Positions 24,742 to 32,754 of a stretch of 64,000 bases of DNA are shown here, one piece after another. The translations under genes and the position numbers were made by a program. The notes under the pieces are model-generated. The model was not told where the DNA came from. It did not search any database and saw only the letters and a program-made list of their open reading frames with translations. The DNA is from Sphingobium sp. TCM1. Lineage in GTDB: Bacteria > Pseudomonadota > Alphaproteobacteria > Sphingomonadales > Sphingomonadaceae. Location: positions 249,131-313,130 of the forward strand of contig NZ_LXVX01000039.1 in NCBI RefSeq assembly GCF_001650725.1, read 5' to 3'. Each line of letters starts with the position of its first letter. Positions within the stretch are counted from its first letter, which is position 1.

Positions 24742-26414
24742 TGGCGTGGGAAGAAGGCGACGGACCATTTACGCGCAAGGCAATTGCATACGCTGAGCAG
24801 ATCATTGCTGGCGAGATCCCCGCTTGCCTTCAAATTCAGCAAGCGTGTCAGCGTTTCCTAGACGACATCGACGGTGATCGCTGGGAGTTTGTGCCTGCAA
24901 AGGTCGAACGCGCCTGCAAATTCATCGAACTTCTGCCCCACGTTAAGGGCGTATGGGCTGCGAAGAAGCAGAGGCTCAAGCTTGAGCCGTGGCAAGTCTG
25001 GATCATTGCATCGATCTTCGGCTTCGTTGACCCCCAGACGCGCCTTCGCAAGGTCCGTGAAGCCCGCCTATTCATCCCCCGCAAGAATGCGAAGTCCACC
25101 GTAGCTGCTGGTATCGGCCTCTACATGGCCTTCCTCGATGACGAGGCAGGCGCAGAGGTATGGATTGGCGCGAACAATCGCGAGCAGGCTGACGCATGTT
25201 TTCAGCCATGCCGTCAGATGGTCGAGAAGCTGCCGGATTTCAGGTCCGCTACTGGCGTCGAAGTCCACAAATATTCCGTGTTCTCGCTTGCAACGGGATC
25301 GTTCATCAAGACGATGGTCGGCAAGCCCGGCGACGGTTCGAACCCACACTGCGCGATCTTGGACGAAGCGCACGAGAACGACACCAGCGAGCAATACGAC
25401 ACGATGAAGACCGGCATGGGCGCGCGAACGCAGCCCTTGCTCCTGACGATCACCACGGCAGGCTTCAACGTCGCCGGTCCATGTCGCCAGCTTCAGGTCG
25501 ATGCCGAAAATGTCCTTGCCGGTCACAGCCAGAACGACGCGCTATTCGCGGCCATCTACACAATCGACAAAGACGACGACTGGACGGACTTCAACGTCTG
25601 GAAAAAGGCCAATCCTAATTTCGGTGTGAGCGTTCACGAAGCCGGCCTTCGCGAGCAGTTCAGGGACGCACTCAGCTTGCCTGAGAAAAAGCCCATGCTG
25701 CTGACCAAGCACCTCAACGTCTGGCAGAACAGCACAAGCGGTTGGCTGGACATGCGCGCATGGTCGGCATGTCGCTCAGAGAAGACCCTGTCCGATCTCG
25801 CGGGCAATCCAGCGTTCGTGGCCTACGACGTTTCCACGCAGACCGACATTTCGGCGCTGGTCCTGTGCGTCATGGACGGTCACATTCCTTACTTCTTCCC
25901 CTTCTTCTTCCTGCCTGAGGGCGCAGTTCAGGGCAGCAAGAACGCAGACGCATATCGTAGCTGGGCAAACAGCGGCCACATTCTGCTGACACCCGGCAAT
26001 GCGACGGACTTCTCGTCCATCAAGGGGCAATTCGCGAAGCTGGTTGCTCAGTTCAACATCAAAGGCGTGGCCTATGACCCATGGCAGGGCCATCAATTCG
26101 CGCAAGAGATACAGGACGAATACCCAAACATCGAAGTTCGCAAGTTCGCGCAGAACATAGGCAACTACAATCCGGTCATGCTGGAGTTTGAAGCGCTAGT
26201 TGCTGACAATAAACTGCGCCACTCTGACAATCCTTGCATGAACTGGATGGCTGGCAATGTCAGCATCAGGGCAAACTCAGCTAATCACCTGTTCCCTAAC
26301 AAGCCAGACAAGCAGCCTCACTTGAAGATCGACGGCATTGTTGCCGCGTTGATGGCGTACGCAATGAAGATGAACCAGCTAGAGGCAGCAGAGCCGTTCA
26401 TCGACTGGCTCTAA
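24741..26414 (+). CDS. terL: Terminase large subunit
   Basis: 557-residue packaging ATPase-nuclease. ATPase domain: Walker A variant IPRKNAKSTVAAG (about 110-122), Walker B CAILDEAHEND (about 205-215), coupling motif TITTAG. Nuclease domain: acidic residues in VAYDVSTQTDISALVL, GVAYDPWQGHQFA and the last Asp in LKIDGIVAALMAYAM, an RNase H-like site. It cuts concatemers and pumps DNA through the portal. Full length for the HK97/P27-type family, no disruption. Confidence 0.95.
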   Translation: MAWEEGDGPFTRKAIAYAEQIIAGEIPACLQIQQACQRFLDDIDGDRWEFVPAKVERACKFIELLPHVKGVWAAKKQRLKLEPWQVWIIASIFGFVDPQTRLRKVREARLFIPRKNAKSTVAAGIGLYMAFLDDEAGAEVWIGANNREQADACFQPCRQMVEKLPDFRSATGVEVHKYSVFSLATGSFIKTMVGKPGDGSNPHCAILDEAHENDTSEQYDTMKTGMGARTQPLLLTITTAGFNVAGPCRQLQVDAENVLAGHSQNDALFAAIYTIDKDDDWTDFNVWKKANPNFGVSVHEAGLREQFRDALSLPEKKPMLLTKHLNVWQNSTSGWLDMRAWSACRSEKTLSDLAGNPAFVAYDVSTQTDISALVLCVMDGHIPYFFPFFFLPEGAVQGSKNADAYRSWANSGHILLTPGNATDFSSIKGQFAKLVAQFNIKGVAYDPWQGHQFAQEIQDEYPNIEVRKFAQNIGNYNPVMLEFEALVADNKLRHSDNPCMNWMAGNVSIRANSANHLFPNKPDKQPHLKIDGIVAALMAYAMKMNQLEAAEPFIDWL

Positions 26415-26424
26415 CAAGTCTCAA

Positions 26425-26457
26425 GTCCTCGAAAGGATAAATATCCAAAACGAGGAC
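26425..26457 (+). promoter_or_regulatory. Leader hairpin of the portal gene
   Basis: GTCCTCG (26425-26431) pairs with CGAGGAC (26451-26457). Inside the loop a second palindrome GGATAAATATCC carries the ATAAATA box. The ribosome site GAGGA is in the 3' arm, 9 nt before the ATG. Confidence 0.55.
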
Positions 26458-26465
26458 GACCCAAC

Positions 26466-27737
26466 ATGAGTATTTTTAGTTACCTTTTTGGTGATGGGAC
26501 AGAAGCAAAGTCAGCACGACCGTTTCAAGAAGTTATCCAAGAGATTGCGGCAGACCAAAGCTCTTCTGAAGGCTTTGAGACTTTGAACGATGACGCGCTC
26601 GAAGCAACAGCCGTTCTAGCTGCTGTCCGTGTCATCGCAAACGGCATCGCACAGGTGCCATTCAAACTCTTAAAGAAGCAGAAGAATGATCGCGGCGAAG
26701 AAGCCGCGTCTCATCCGCTTGCTGCCCTGCTCCGTCACTCACCTAATGACTGGCAAACATCTTACGAGTTGCGAGAGCAAATGGCTTTCCACCTCATTCT
26801 GACCGGCAATGCGTTCTGCTTCCTGAACAGACATAACCGCACCAAGGAAATTCTAGAGATTTATGCCTTCGAACCGGGCAGCGTCACAGTCACGCAGAAC
26901 GCCGATTACTCTCTGAGTTACCGTGTCCAAACCGGCAAGCGCAAGACTATCGACTTCATCGATGTGCCTGCTGAAAACATGTGGCACATCAAAGGTCCAT
27001 CTTGGAATGGATGGATGGGACTTAATGCTACTAAGCTGGCTCGACAGGCTATCGGCTTGTCACTTGCGAGCGAGAAGTTTGGCGCGAACCTATTCAAGAA
27101 TGGCGCTCGACCCGGCGGCATCTTGTCCACTGAAGCTGTTTTAACGCCTGAACAACGACAGCAGTTGAAGGAAGCTTGGAACGAGCAACAGGCCGGATCG
27201 AAGAATGCCCACAAAACCGCTGTTCTAGGCGGCGGCATGAAGTTCCAGCCAATCTCTTCTACCGCCAATGAAGCGCAGTGGACCGAAAGTCGCAAGTTCC
27301 AGATACAAGAGATTTGCCGAGCGTTCGGAGTTCAGCCCGTCATGTTGATGGCAGACGGCGCAACTTCCTATAATTCGGTAGAACAATTACTTCTTGCTCA
27401 CCTCACTCACACGCTGATGCCTTGGTTCGAGCGCATCGAGCAGTCTGCATACAAGGCGCTACTGTCGAAAGAGGAAAAGCAGCAAGGCTATTACATCAAG
27501 CTAGACAGCCGCGCCCTTCTTGAAAGCAGCACTGCTGATCGTCTCGCATATTATAATCAGGGACGCACTCAGGGCTGGCTCACGATCAATGAAGTCCGCG
27601 CACTTGAGGACTTGCCGCGTTCCGATGATCCACTGGCCGACAAGCTGACGCCAGCGGCAAACCTCTTCGGCCAGACGGCTACACCAACCCCACCAACGAC
27701 AACAGAAAATCAGGGCGAGGAACCTAATGCTAATTGA
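26466..27737 (+). CDS. Portal protein (HK97 family)
   Basis: 423-residue phage portal forming the dodecameric DNA channel at one capsid vertex. Family landmarks: AVLAAVRVIANGIAQVPFKLLK near the N-terminus, HPLAALLRHSPNDWQTSYELREQM, ILTGNAFCFLNR, WHIKGPS, NLFKNGARPGGIL, RKFQIQEICRAFGVQPVMLM and SVEQLLLAHLTHTLMPWFERIEQ. The C-terminus is polar and Pro/Thr-rich. It overlaps the protease gene by 11 bp. Confidence 0.94.
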   Translation: MSIFSYLFGDGTEAKSARPFQEVIQEIAADQSSSEGFETLNDDALEATAVLAAVRVIANGIAQVPFKLLKKQKNDRGEEAASHPLAALLRHSPNDWQTSYELREQMAFHLILTGNAFCFLNRHNRTKEILEIYAFEPGSVTVTQNADYSLSYRVQTGKRKTIDFIDVPAENMWHIKGPSWNGWMGLNATKLARQAIGLSLASEKFGANLFKNGARPGGILSTEAVLTPEQRQQLKEAWNEQQAGSKNAHKTAVLGGGMKFQPISSTANEAQWTESRKFQIQEICRAFGVQPVMLMADGATSYNSVEQLLLAHLTHTLMPWFERIEQSAYKALLSKEEKQQGYYIKLDSRALLESSTADRLAYYNQGRTQGWLTINEVRALEDLPRSDDPLADKLTPAANLFGQTATPTPPTTTENQGEEPNAN

Positions 27738-28410
27738 GAAGAAGGCCATTACTGGCATCGAATGTAAGCTGGCGATTACTGCCAGCGATGAGACTACGAC
27801 TGCCATGGCCTTCACCGGCTACGGCTCTGTGTTCGGCAACGTAGACTATCACGGCGACATTGTTGAGCGTGGCGCGTTCGTTAAGTCGCTCCAGCAGCAC
27901 GCCAAGGCAGGCACGTTCCCGCTGATGTGCCTCAACCACAACGTCTTTGACGCGCTACCGATCGGACGTTGGACCAGCATCGAAGAAGACGAATACGGCC
28001 TAAAGGTCGCTGGCGAACTTCTCGACACTACTGCTGGCCGCGATACGTACACGGCATTGAAGGCTGGTGCGATCAAGGGCCTGTCCATCGGCTTCTATCC
28101 AATCAAGTGGGCAATGGCCACTGGTGAGGACAACTACTGCCGCACAATCTCAGAAGCAGACCTTCTTGAGATCAGCGTTGTGACTATCGCAGCAAATGAG
28201 TTGGCTCAGGTCAATGAGGTCAAGTCCTCGCTAACTGACATGACTATCCGCGATCTTGAACGTCTGCTGCGAGAACAGGGCTTATCGCGCAAGCAAGCTG
28301 AGACTGTCGCCGGCCAGTTTGAGAGCAAGGCATATCTGGCTGAGAAGGCTCGCAAGGAAGAGGAAGCGAAGGCTCTACAGCTTCGCATCAGCAAGCTTCT
28401 GAACAAGTAA
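27727..28410 (+). CDS. HK97-family prohead protease
   Basis: 227-residue maturation protease that cuts the capsid delta domain during head assembly. Domain about 10-165: FTGYGSVFGNVDYHGDIVERGAF, catalytic His in LMCLNHNVF, Ser in KGLSIGFYPI, and acidic EADLLEISVVT. A helical tail (RDLERLLREQGLSRKQAETVAG, then a charged stretch rich in Glu/Lys) may act as a scaffold. Its start lies within the end of the portal gene. Confidence 0.92.
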   Translation: MLIEKKAITGIECKLAITASDETTTAMAFTGYGSVFGNVDYHGDIVERGAFVKSLQQHAKAGTFPLMCLNHNVFDALPIGRWTSIEEDEYGLKVAGELLDTTAGRDTYTALKAGAIKGLSIGFYPIKWAMATGEDNYCRTISEADLLEISVVTIAANELAQVNEVKSSLTDMTIRDLERLLREQGLSRKQAETVAGQFESKAYLAEKARKEEEAKALQLRISKLLNK

Positions 28411-28412
28411 CT

Positions 28413-28510
28413 TAATAAATAGAGGGACAGCAAGGACGACTTGCTCAAGTGAGCCGCTACAGGGGTGATCCTGTCAATAGGTCACAAAACAAAACATAAG
28501 ACAGACAGGA
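28413..28510 (+). promoter_or_regulatory. AATAAATA box and ribosome-site hairpin of the capsid gene
   Basis: AATAAATA at 28413-28421. Further down TCCTGTC (28469-28475) pairs with GACAGGA (28504-28510), whose 3' arm runs into the ribosome site AGGAGG 11 nt before the ATG. Confidence 0.55.
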
Positions 28511-28521
28511 GGACCATAATA

Positions 28522-29685
28522 ATGGCCACTAACGAAGAACTAATGGGCGTTTGGGAGGAGTTCAAGTCCGCAAACGATCAGCGCTTGAAGGCAATTGAAG
28601 CAAGCGTGACCGATCCAATCGCAGAAGATAAGCTGACCAAGCTTGAAGCTGAAATCTCCAAGCTGACCGGCGCTGTTGAAGCAGTTGCAGAAGAGCAGAA
28701 GAGCCTTGCTAAGAAGTCGGGTCGTCCCGGCGCTTCGGCTGAGACTGCTGAACTGGAATACAAGAGCGCTTTCGGCACTTGGTTCCGCAACGGCAAGGGC
28801 GAAGATGCTCTTGAAGCTAAGTCGCTTACCCTCGGCGGTGACTCCGGCAAGGATGGTGGCTTCACCGTTCCAGTCGAAGTCAACATGGCCGTCCGTGAGA
28901 AGCTGGTTGATTTCTCGCCCCTGCGCCAGCTTGCAGAAGTAATCTCCACGACCACCGGCAACTACTCGGTTCTACAGAACCAGCGTGGCACTGCGTCGGG
29001 TTGGGTTGCAGAAACTGATGCACGTACCGAAACTGCTTCGCCAAAGATCATCAAGATCGCTGTTCCACACGGCGAACTCTATGCGAACATCGCTGCTAGC
29101 CAGCAGATGCTCGATGACAGCGCAATCGATCTTGAGGCATGGCTGGCTTCGCAGGTTGCTGACCAGTTCGCACTTGCAGAAGGCGCAGCTTTCATCAACG
29201 GCACCGGCACCAACCAGCCAAAGGGTCTGCTTGCAACCGGCAACGGCTACGGCACTGTCGTTAGCGGCGCTGCTGCTGCTTTCAGCAACCCAGACAAGTT
29301 GTTTGACCTCGTTTACGGTACGAAGGCCGGTCATCGTCAGAACGGTAAGTTCCTGATGGCGTCGGCTACTGAAGCAGAGGTTCGTAAGCTGAAGGACACC
29401 ACCGGCAACTATCTGTGGGCACCGGGTCTGAACGGCCAGCGCGGCACACTTCTTGGCTACGAAGTCTACAACGACGAGAACATGCCAGTGATCGCAGCCA
29501 ACGCGACCCCAATTGCTTTCGGCGACTTCAAGGCTGGTTACACCATTGCTGATCGCAAGGACATCACCCTGATCCGCGATCCATACACCAACAAGCCTTA
29601 CGTGATGTTCTACGTCACTGCGCGCGTTGGCGGCGTTCCAACCAACACCGACGCAATCAAGCTGCTCAAGATCGCAGCTTCGTAA
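28522..29685 (+). CDS. Major capsid protein (HK97 fold)
   Basis: 387-residue major capsid protein. A coiled-coil N-terminal delta domain (about 1-75, LTKLEAEISKLTGAVEAVAEEQ) is expected to be removed by the adjacent protease. The HK97 core then begins near GFTVPVEVNMAVREKLVDFSPLRQLAEV, with the E-loop, SGWVAETDARTETASP, and IATGNGYGT/DLVYGTKAGHRQNGKFLMA. ATG at 28522 follows AGGAGG; a GTG 57 nt upstream is in frame but lies within the leader. A terminator follows. Its codon choice looks highly adapted, with strongly repeated preferred codons, as expected for the most abundant virion protein. Confidence 0.95.
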   Translation: MATNEELMGVWEEFKSANDQRLKAIEASVTDPIAEDKLTKLEAEISKLTGAVEAVAEEQKSLAKKSGRPGASAETAELEYKSAFGTWFRNGKGEDALEAKSLTLGGDSGKDGGFTVPVEVNMAVREKLVDFSPLRQLAEVISTTTGNYSVLQNQRGTASGWVAETDARTETASPKIIKIAVPHGELYANIAASQQMLDDSAIDLEAWLASQVADQFALAEGAAFINGTGTNQPKGLLATGNGYGTVVSGAAAAFSNPDKLFDLVYGTKAGHRQNGKFLMASATEAEVRKLKDTTGNYLWAPGLNGQRGTLLGYEVYNDENMPVIAANATPIAFGDFKAGYTIADRKDITLIRDPYTNKPYVMFYVTARVGGVPTNTDAIKLLKIAAS

Positions 29686-29713
29686 GCGGTCAGCGAGACG
29701 AACTCGCAAAAAG

Positions 29714-29743
29714 GAAAGCCCGTCAGGCAACTGGCGGGCTTTC
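29714..29743 (+). terminator. Terminator after the capsid gene
   Basis: GAAAGCCCG/CGGGCTTTC stem 28 bp past the capsid stop. Confidence 0.65.
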
Positions 29744-29749
29744 TCGTCT

Positions 29750-29766
29750 CAATAAATATCGGGGAG
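29750..29766 (+). promoter_or_regulatory. AATAAATA box ahead of the head-tail connector operon
   Basis: CTCAATAAATATCGGGGAG immediately after the capsid terminator. The ribosome site GGGGAGG is adjacent. Pairing here is only CTC/GAG and is weak. Confidence 0.4.
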
Positions 29767-29773
29767 GTAGAAC

Positions 29774-30310
29774 ATGAAAACAACTCTAACCCGCGACAAC
29801 ACTTTTCTCGCCATATCTGTCGAACAGGCGAAGCTTTGGTGTCGCATCGACGCCGACGAAGAAGACGAACTGATCGAAGGGCTGATCCGCACGGCGCAGG
29901 AAGCCGCCGAGAACTACACCAATCGCGCAATCGTCCCGGTTGAGGTCGAGATTGAGCTTGATGAAGGCTGCAAGCGCTTCACGCTCCCTATCTCTCCCGT
30001 GTCGTCGGTGACGAAGGTCGAGCTGCTGGACGCTGAGGGCGTCAGAGAACCCCTCTCCGACCCCGATAGCTACTGGGTGCTGCTGCGCGACACTGGCGCT
30101 GTGCTGACGCTCTCAGGGCAGATCAGGGGCAGTCGCACGCTCGTCGTGACCTGTGACGCTGGCTATGCCGATCCTGAGGCGATCCCCGCGCCGATCAAGC
30201 AGGCGATCGCTGTCCATGTTGGCTCGTTCTATGCCGGACGCGAGGGCCAGGACACAGCAGAAGCGACATTCCGCACCCTGCTCAACCCATATCGCGTGGG
30301 TGGCCTATGA
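29774..30310 (+). CDS. Head-tail connector protein (gp6-like)
   Basis: 178-residue head completion protein of the HK97 gp6/phage_gp6-like family, which forms a ring under the portal. Landmarks: ISVEQAKLWCRIDADEEDELIEGLIRTAQEAAENYTNR in the N-terminal helical part (about 15-52), a beta-rich middle, and the C-terminal AIPAPIKQAIAVHVGSFYAGRE helix. It overlaps the next start by 4 bp (ATGA). Confidence 0.88.
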   Translation: MKTTLTRDNTFLAISVEQAKLWCRIDADEEDELIEGLIRTAQEAAENYTNRAIVPVEVEIELDEGCKRFTLPISPVSSVTKVELLDAEGVREPLSDPDSYWVLLRDTGAVLTLSGQIRGSRTLVVTCDAGYADPEAIPAPIKQAIAVHVGSFYAGREGQDTAEATFRTLLNPYRVGGL

Positions 30311-30630
30311 ATGCGGGCGCTTTGAGGCACCGCATTACGATCCTGACGACTGGTGGCCCTACCACGAACGATATTGGCGAGGAGATTAGCGGCGCTCCAC
30401 TAGTCGTGGCGACCGTTTGGGCTGCGAAGTGGCAGCTTACCGCGAAGGACGTTAGCCGCGCAGCCGGTCAGGTATCACAGGCAGAAGCCAAGTTCCTGAT
30501 CCGCCATCGCAGCGACCTGACCACTCAGATGACCGTCCTGCACAAGGGCATCAGCTACGCGATCACCGGCCTTGAGGATTTCGAAGACGGCAAGGGCCTC
30601 TTCATCATGGTCCGCAGCAAGACAGCATAA
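30307..30630 (+). CDS. Head closure protein (SPP1 gp16 / HK97 gp9-like)
   Basis: 107-residue head-closure protein sealing the connector after packaging. Family pattern: MNAGALRHRITIL at the start, TVWAAKWQLTAKD in the middle, KFLIRHRSDLTTQMTVLHKG and YAITGLEDFEDGKGLFIMV at the end. Starts within the stop of the connector gene (ATGA overlap). Confidence 0.85.
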   Translation: MNAGALRHRITILTTGGPTTNDIGEEISGAPLVVATVWAAKWQLTAKDVSRAAGQVSQAEAKFLIRHRSDLTTQMTVLHKGISYAITGLEDFEDGKGLFIMVRSKTA

Positions 30631-30649
30631 GCCGAGAAAAGAGAACATA

Positions 30650-31114
30650 ATGGCTGATCGAATTAGATTTCAAATGACGGGATGGGACGAACTCAAGAGG
30701 GGTTTGGAACAGCTTGGCCCTGAACTAGCTACCAAGGCTGGCAAGTCCGCAATTCGTGCTGGTGCGAAAACTCTCGCGGAAGAGGTAAAGGCAGCAACGC
30801 CGGTTGGCGATGATGACACTTCGCGCAGCTATCGAACAAAGAGCGGCCAGTCCGTGACTGTCGATTATGGCCACATGCGCGACAACATCAAAGTCAAGAT
30901 GGGTCGCCCCAAGAAGGCGTTCAACGTCGTTGCTCATGTGACGTTCGGTTCCGCCTTCTGGGCGCGCTTCCTTGAATACGGCACTGTGAAGATGATGGCG
31001 CGTCCATTTGCGAAGCCAGCCTTCGATAACGCCACAGTGTTGATGCTTGAAAAGATCAAGTCGCAACTAGGTGTGTCGATGGAACGCCTCGCCCGCAAGT
31101 ATGGGAGGCGCTAA
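30650..31114 (+). CDS. HK97 gp10-family neck/tail completion protein
   Basis: 154-residue HK97 gp10 family protein. Landmarks: MTGWDELKRGLEQLGPELATKAGKSAIRAGAKTLAEEVKAATPVG region (about 9-50) and the conserved FWARFLEYGTVKMMARPFAKPAFD (about 100-125). Forms part of the neck between head and tail. ATG at 30650 has AAAAGAGAA upstream; the frame extends a little further upstream without support. Confidence 0.9.
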   Translation: MADRIRFQMTGWDELKRGLEQLGPELATKAGKSAIRAGAKTLAEEVKAATPVGDDDTSRSYRTKSGQSVTVDYGHMRDNIKVKMGRPKKAFNVVAHVTFGSAFWARFLEYGTVKMMARPFAKPAFDNATVLMLEKIKSQLGVSMERLARKYGRR

Positions 31115-31116
31115 AC

Positions 31117-31479
31117 ATGGATAGCGCTTTCTACTCTGCCCTGAAAAGCTTCACTGGATCAGCAAAGGTCTATCCAGTTCTCGCACCCGATGATGCTGTA
31201 GCGCCTATGGTCGTTTACCAGAGGACCAGCACTCAGCGCGACCTCACAATCGATGGTCTAAGCGGATTGGTTTCGGCTTCCTACCGCATCGACATTTACG
31301 CCACCAGCTTGAAGGCAGCGCAAAGCTTGTCCGATACAGTTGTGATCGGGCTGTCGCAGCACAAAGAAGCACCAATCAACTATATCACTATCGACAACGA
31401 GTTTGATGGTTCTGACCTAAGTGGCGATCCCAAGTTGTTCCGCATGATTGTTGAAGTGACGGCGCACTTCAACCTGTAA
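31117..31479 (+). CDS. Tail terminator-type protein (DUF3168)
   Basis: 120-residue DUF3168 protein, the usual tail completion/terminator component encoded between the gp10-like gene and the tail tube gene. Pattern: FYSALKSFTGSAKVYPVLAPDDAVAPMVVYQR, DLTIDGLSGLVSASYRIDIYA and the C-terminal LFRMIVEVTAHF. Starts 2 bp after the previous stop, within an operon with overlapping genes. Confidence 0.85.
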   Translation: MDSAFYSALKSFTGSAKVYPVLAPDDAVAPMVVYQRTSTQRDLTIDGLSGLVSASYRIDIYATSLKAAQSLSDTVVIGLSQHKEAPINYITIDNEFDGSDLSGDPKLFRMIVEVTAHFNL

Positions 31480-31498
31480 GAGAACGTCCAAGTCTCCG

Positions 31499-31550
31499 CC
31501 AAATAAATAGTCGGAAGCAAGCCCTGAGCGGCGAGCTACCTACTATTTGG
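31499..31550 (+). promoter_or_regulatory. AAATAAATA box and leader hairpin of the tail tube gene
   Basis: CCAAAT/AAATAGT around 31499-31511 can pair with ACTATTTGG (31542-31550). The 3' arm runs into the ribosome site TTGGAGG, 10 nt before the ATG. Confidence 0.5.
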
Positions 31551-31563
31551 AGGCTATAACATA

Positions 31564-31983
31564 ATGTCAACCGCCGTTGAAACTCAGGGCACAGTCCTTT
31601 CTATCAAGACTGGGTCCAACACTTTCGTTCCCATTGCAAAGATCACCGACTTTTCCGCATTCAGCGGCTCAGCTTCGGTTATCGATACTACCAGCCTAGA
31701 TAGCACCGCTAAGGAAAAGCTGATGGGCCTACAGGACTTCGGTCAGGTATCCATCAACTTCAACGTCATCCCAAATGACGCCGGTCAGGTCGCCCTTGAA
31801 GCTGCAAAGGCTTCGCGTGCGCTCACTGAATTCAAGCTGGCGCTGAACGATAGTGCAAACACCACCTACACCTTCTCCGGCTTCGTCCTCAGCAAGTCGC
31901 TGAGCGGCGCAGTAGACGACAAGGTATCTGGCTCAGCCACCATTGAAATCTCCGGCAACGTCACTGTTACGGCAGGTGCCTAA
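31564..31983 (+). CDS. Major tail tube protein
   Basis: 139-residue tail tube protein that stacks as hexamer rings around the tape measure. Beta-rich with IKTGSNTFVPIAKITDFSAFSGSASVIDTTSLDS, then KLMGLQDFGQVSINFNVIPND and the C-terminal GFVLSKSLSGAVDDKVSGSATIEISG. Its position between the tail terminator and the G/T chaperone pair supports the call. It overlaps the next start (TAATG). Confidence 0.85.
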   Translation: MSTAVETQGTVLSIKTGSNTFVPIAKITDFSAFSGSASVIDTTSLDSTAKEKLMGLQDFGQVSINFNVIPNDAGQVALEAAKASRALTEFKLALNDSANTTYTFSGFVLSKSLSGAVDDKVSGSATIEISGNVTVTAGA

Positions 31984-32381
31984 TGGCTAAGCTGGCTTCA
32001 AAGTCGTTCTTGCTTTCGCAGAAGCCACGTTCCAGCGAACTGTTCATTCCTGAGTGGGATGCAACAGTTCGCTTGGAAGCGTTCACTGTCGAGCGCCGTA
32101 TTGCGTTCATTTCAGTGCTGCAAGAAAATGCAGAGGCAATCCGGCTGCACAAGGAAGACCCGACGAACCATCCTGCTGTGGATCAGCTAGACGAAGCCCT
32201 CGTCGGTCTCGTCTATAGCATCGTTGATGCGAATGGAAATCTCATGTTCGATCTCAGCGACATTCCACAGTTGAAGGGACTGCCATACACTCAAATTCAG
32301 CACATCTATCTGCACATGGTGTCGCTCTCATATGCGAATGGCGACATCGTTAGGGACGTAGAGGCCGAAAAAAAAGGCTAA
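31983..32381 (+). CDS. Tail assembly chaperone G-like
   Basis: 132-residue tail assembly chaperone, the lambda gpG counterpart by position and by the frameshift at its end. Sequence is helical with VERRIAFISVLQENAEAIRL. The 3' end contains eight consecutive A followed by GG; a -1 slip there skips the TAA and joins the 32381 frame, making a G-T fusion. Chaperones of this kind coat the tape measure during tail assembly and are absent from virions. Confidence 0.8.
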   Translation: MAKLASKSFLLSQKPRSSELFIPEWDATVRLEAFTVERRIAFISVLQENAEAIRLHKEDPTNHPAVDQLDEALVGLVYSIVDANGNLMFDLSDIPQLKGLPYTQIQHIYLHMVSLSYANGDIVRDVEAEKKG

Positions 32382-32383
32382 TG
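32366..32383 (+). promoter_or_regulatory. Programmed -1 frameshift site (A AAA AAA G)
   Basis: Codons GCC GAA AAA AAA GGC TAA end the G frame; slipping back one base at the A8 run (32368-32375) gives AAA AGG CTA ATG, entering the T frame. Position and arrangement match the G/T frameshift of lambda-like phages. Confidence 0.7.
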
Positions 32384-32725
32384 GATAATCCAGAGCTATT
32401 GTTCTCATGCAGATTGGCAATGGCTTTGGGAAAGAGTTTAGCAGAAATAGCGGCAATGCCGCTTTCCGAGTTCACAACTTGGTTTGCGTTCTATGAACTA
32501 GAGCCTTGGGGCTGCCCTGTCGAAGATCAACGTGCCGAAACACAACTGAACGTGATGGTTCGCTTAGGCGCACAGCCGGGAACAAAAGTCCCCACCTTCT
32601 TTGACCGTTGGCCGAAAAAAGAGGAAGTTAAGGCAGCACCGCAAGTTGATCTTACTCTCAAGATCAAGGGCTTCTTCGCTGCATACGAGATGCGCCAGAA
32701 CAAGAAGAACCCTGCTGCTCAATAA
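32381..32725 (+). CDS. Tail assembly chaperone T-like (frameshift product)
   Basis: 114 residues in the -1 frame relative to the G gene. It starts at an ATG overlapping the G stop, but is probably made mainly as a G-T fusion through the A8 slip. Features: LAMALGKSLAEIAAMPLSEFTTWFAFYELEPWG, the EF-x2-W-x-aY pattern of phage T-like (DUF4035) proteins. Would recruit tail tube subunits to the tape measure. Confidence 0.78.
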   Translation: MDNPELLFSCRLAMALGKSLAEIAAMPLSEFTTWFAFYELEPWGCPVEDQRAETQLNVMVRLGAQPGTKVPTFFDRWPKKEEVKAAPQVDLTLKIKGFFAAYEMRQNKKNPAAQ

Positions 32726-32750
32726 ATACTCCGTAACCCCTACGGAGTAT
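32721..32750 (+). promoter_or_regulatory. AATAAATA box and perfect 10-bp leader hairpin of the tape measure gene
   Basis: AATAAATA (32721-32728) leads into ATACTCCGTA, which pairs perfectly with TACGGAGTAT (32741-32750) around a five-base loop. The only ribosome site, GGAG, lies within the 3' arm, 7 nt before the ATG. Confidence 0.65.
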
Positions 32751-32754
32751 CTTT

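Noticed and set aside
28972..29730. 252-codon minus-strand frame opposite the capsid gene
   Set aside because: Antisense shadow of a highly expressed gene with biased codons.
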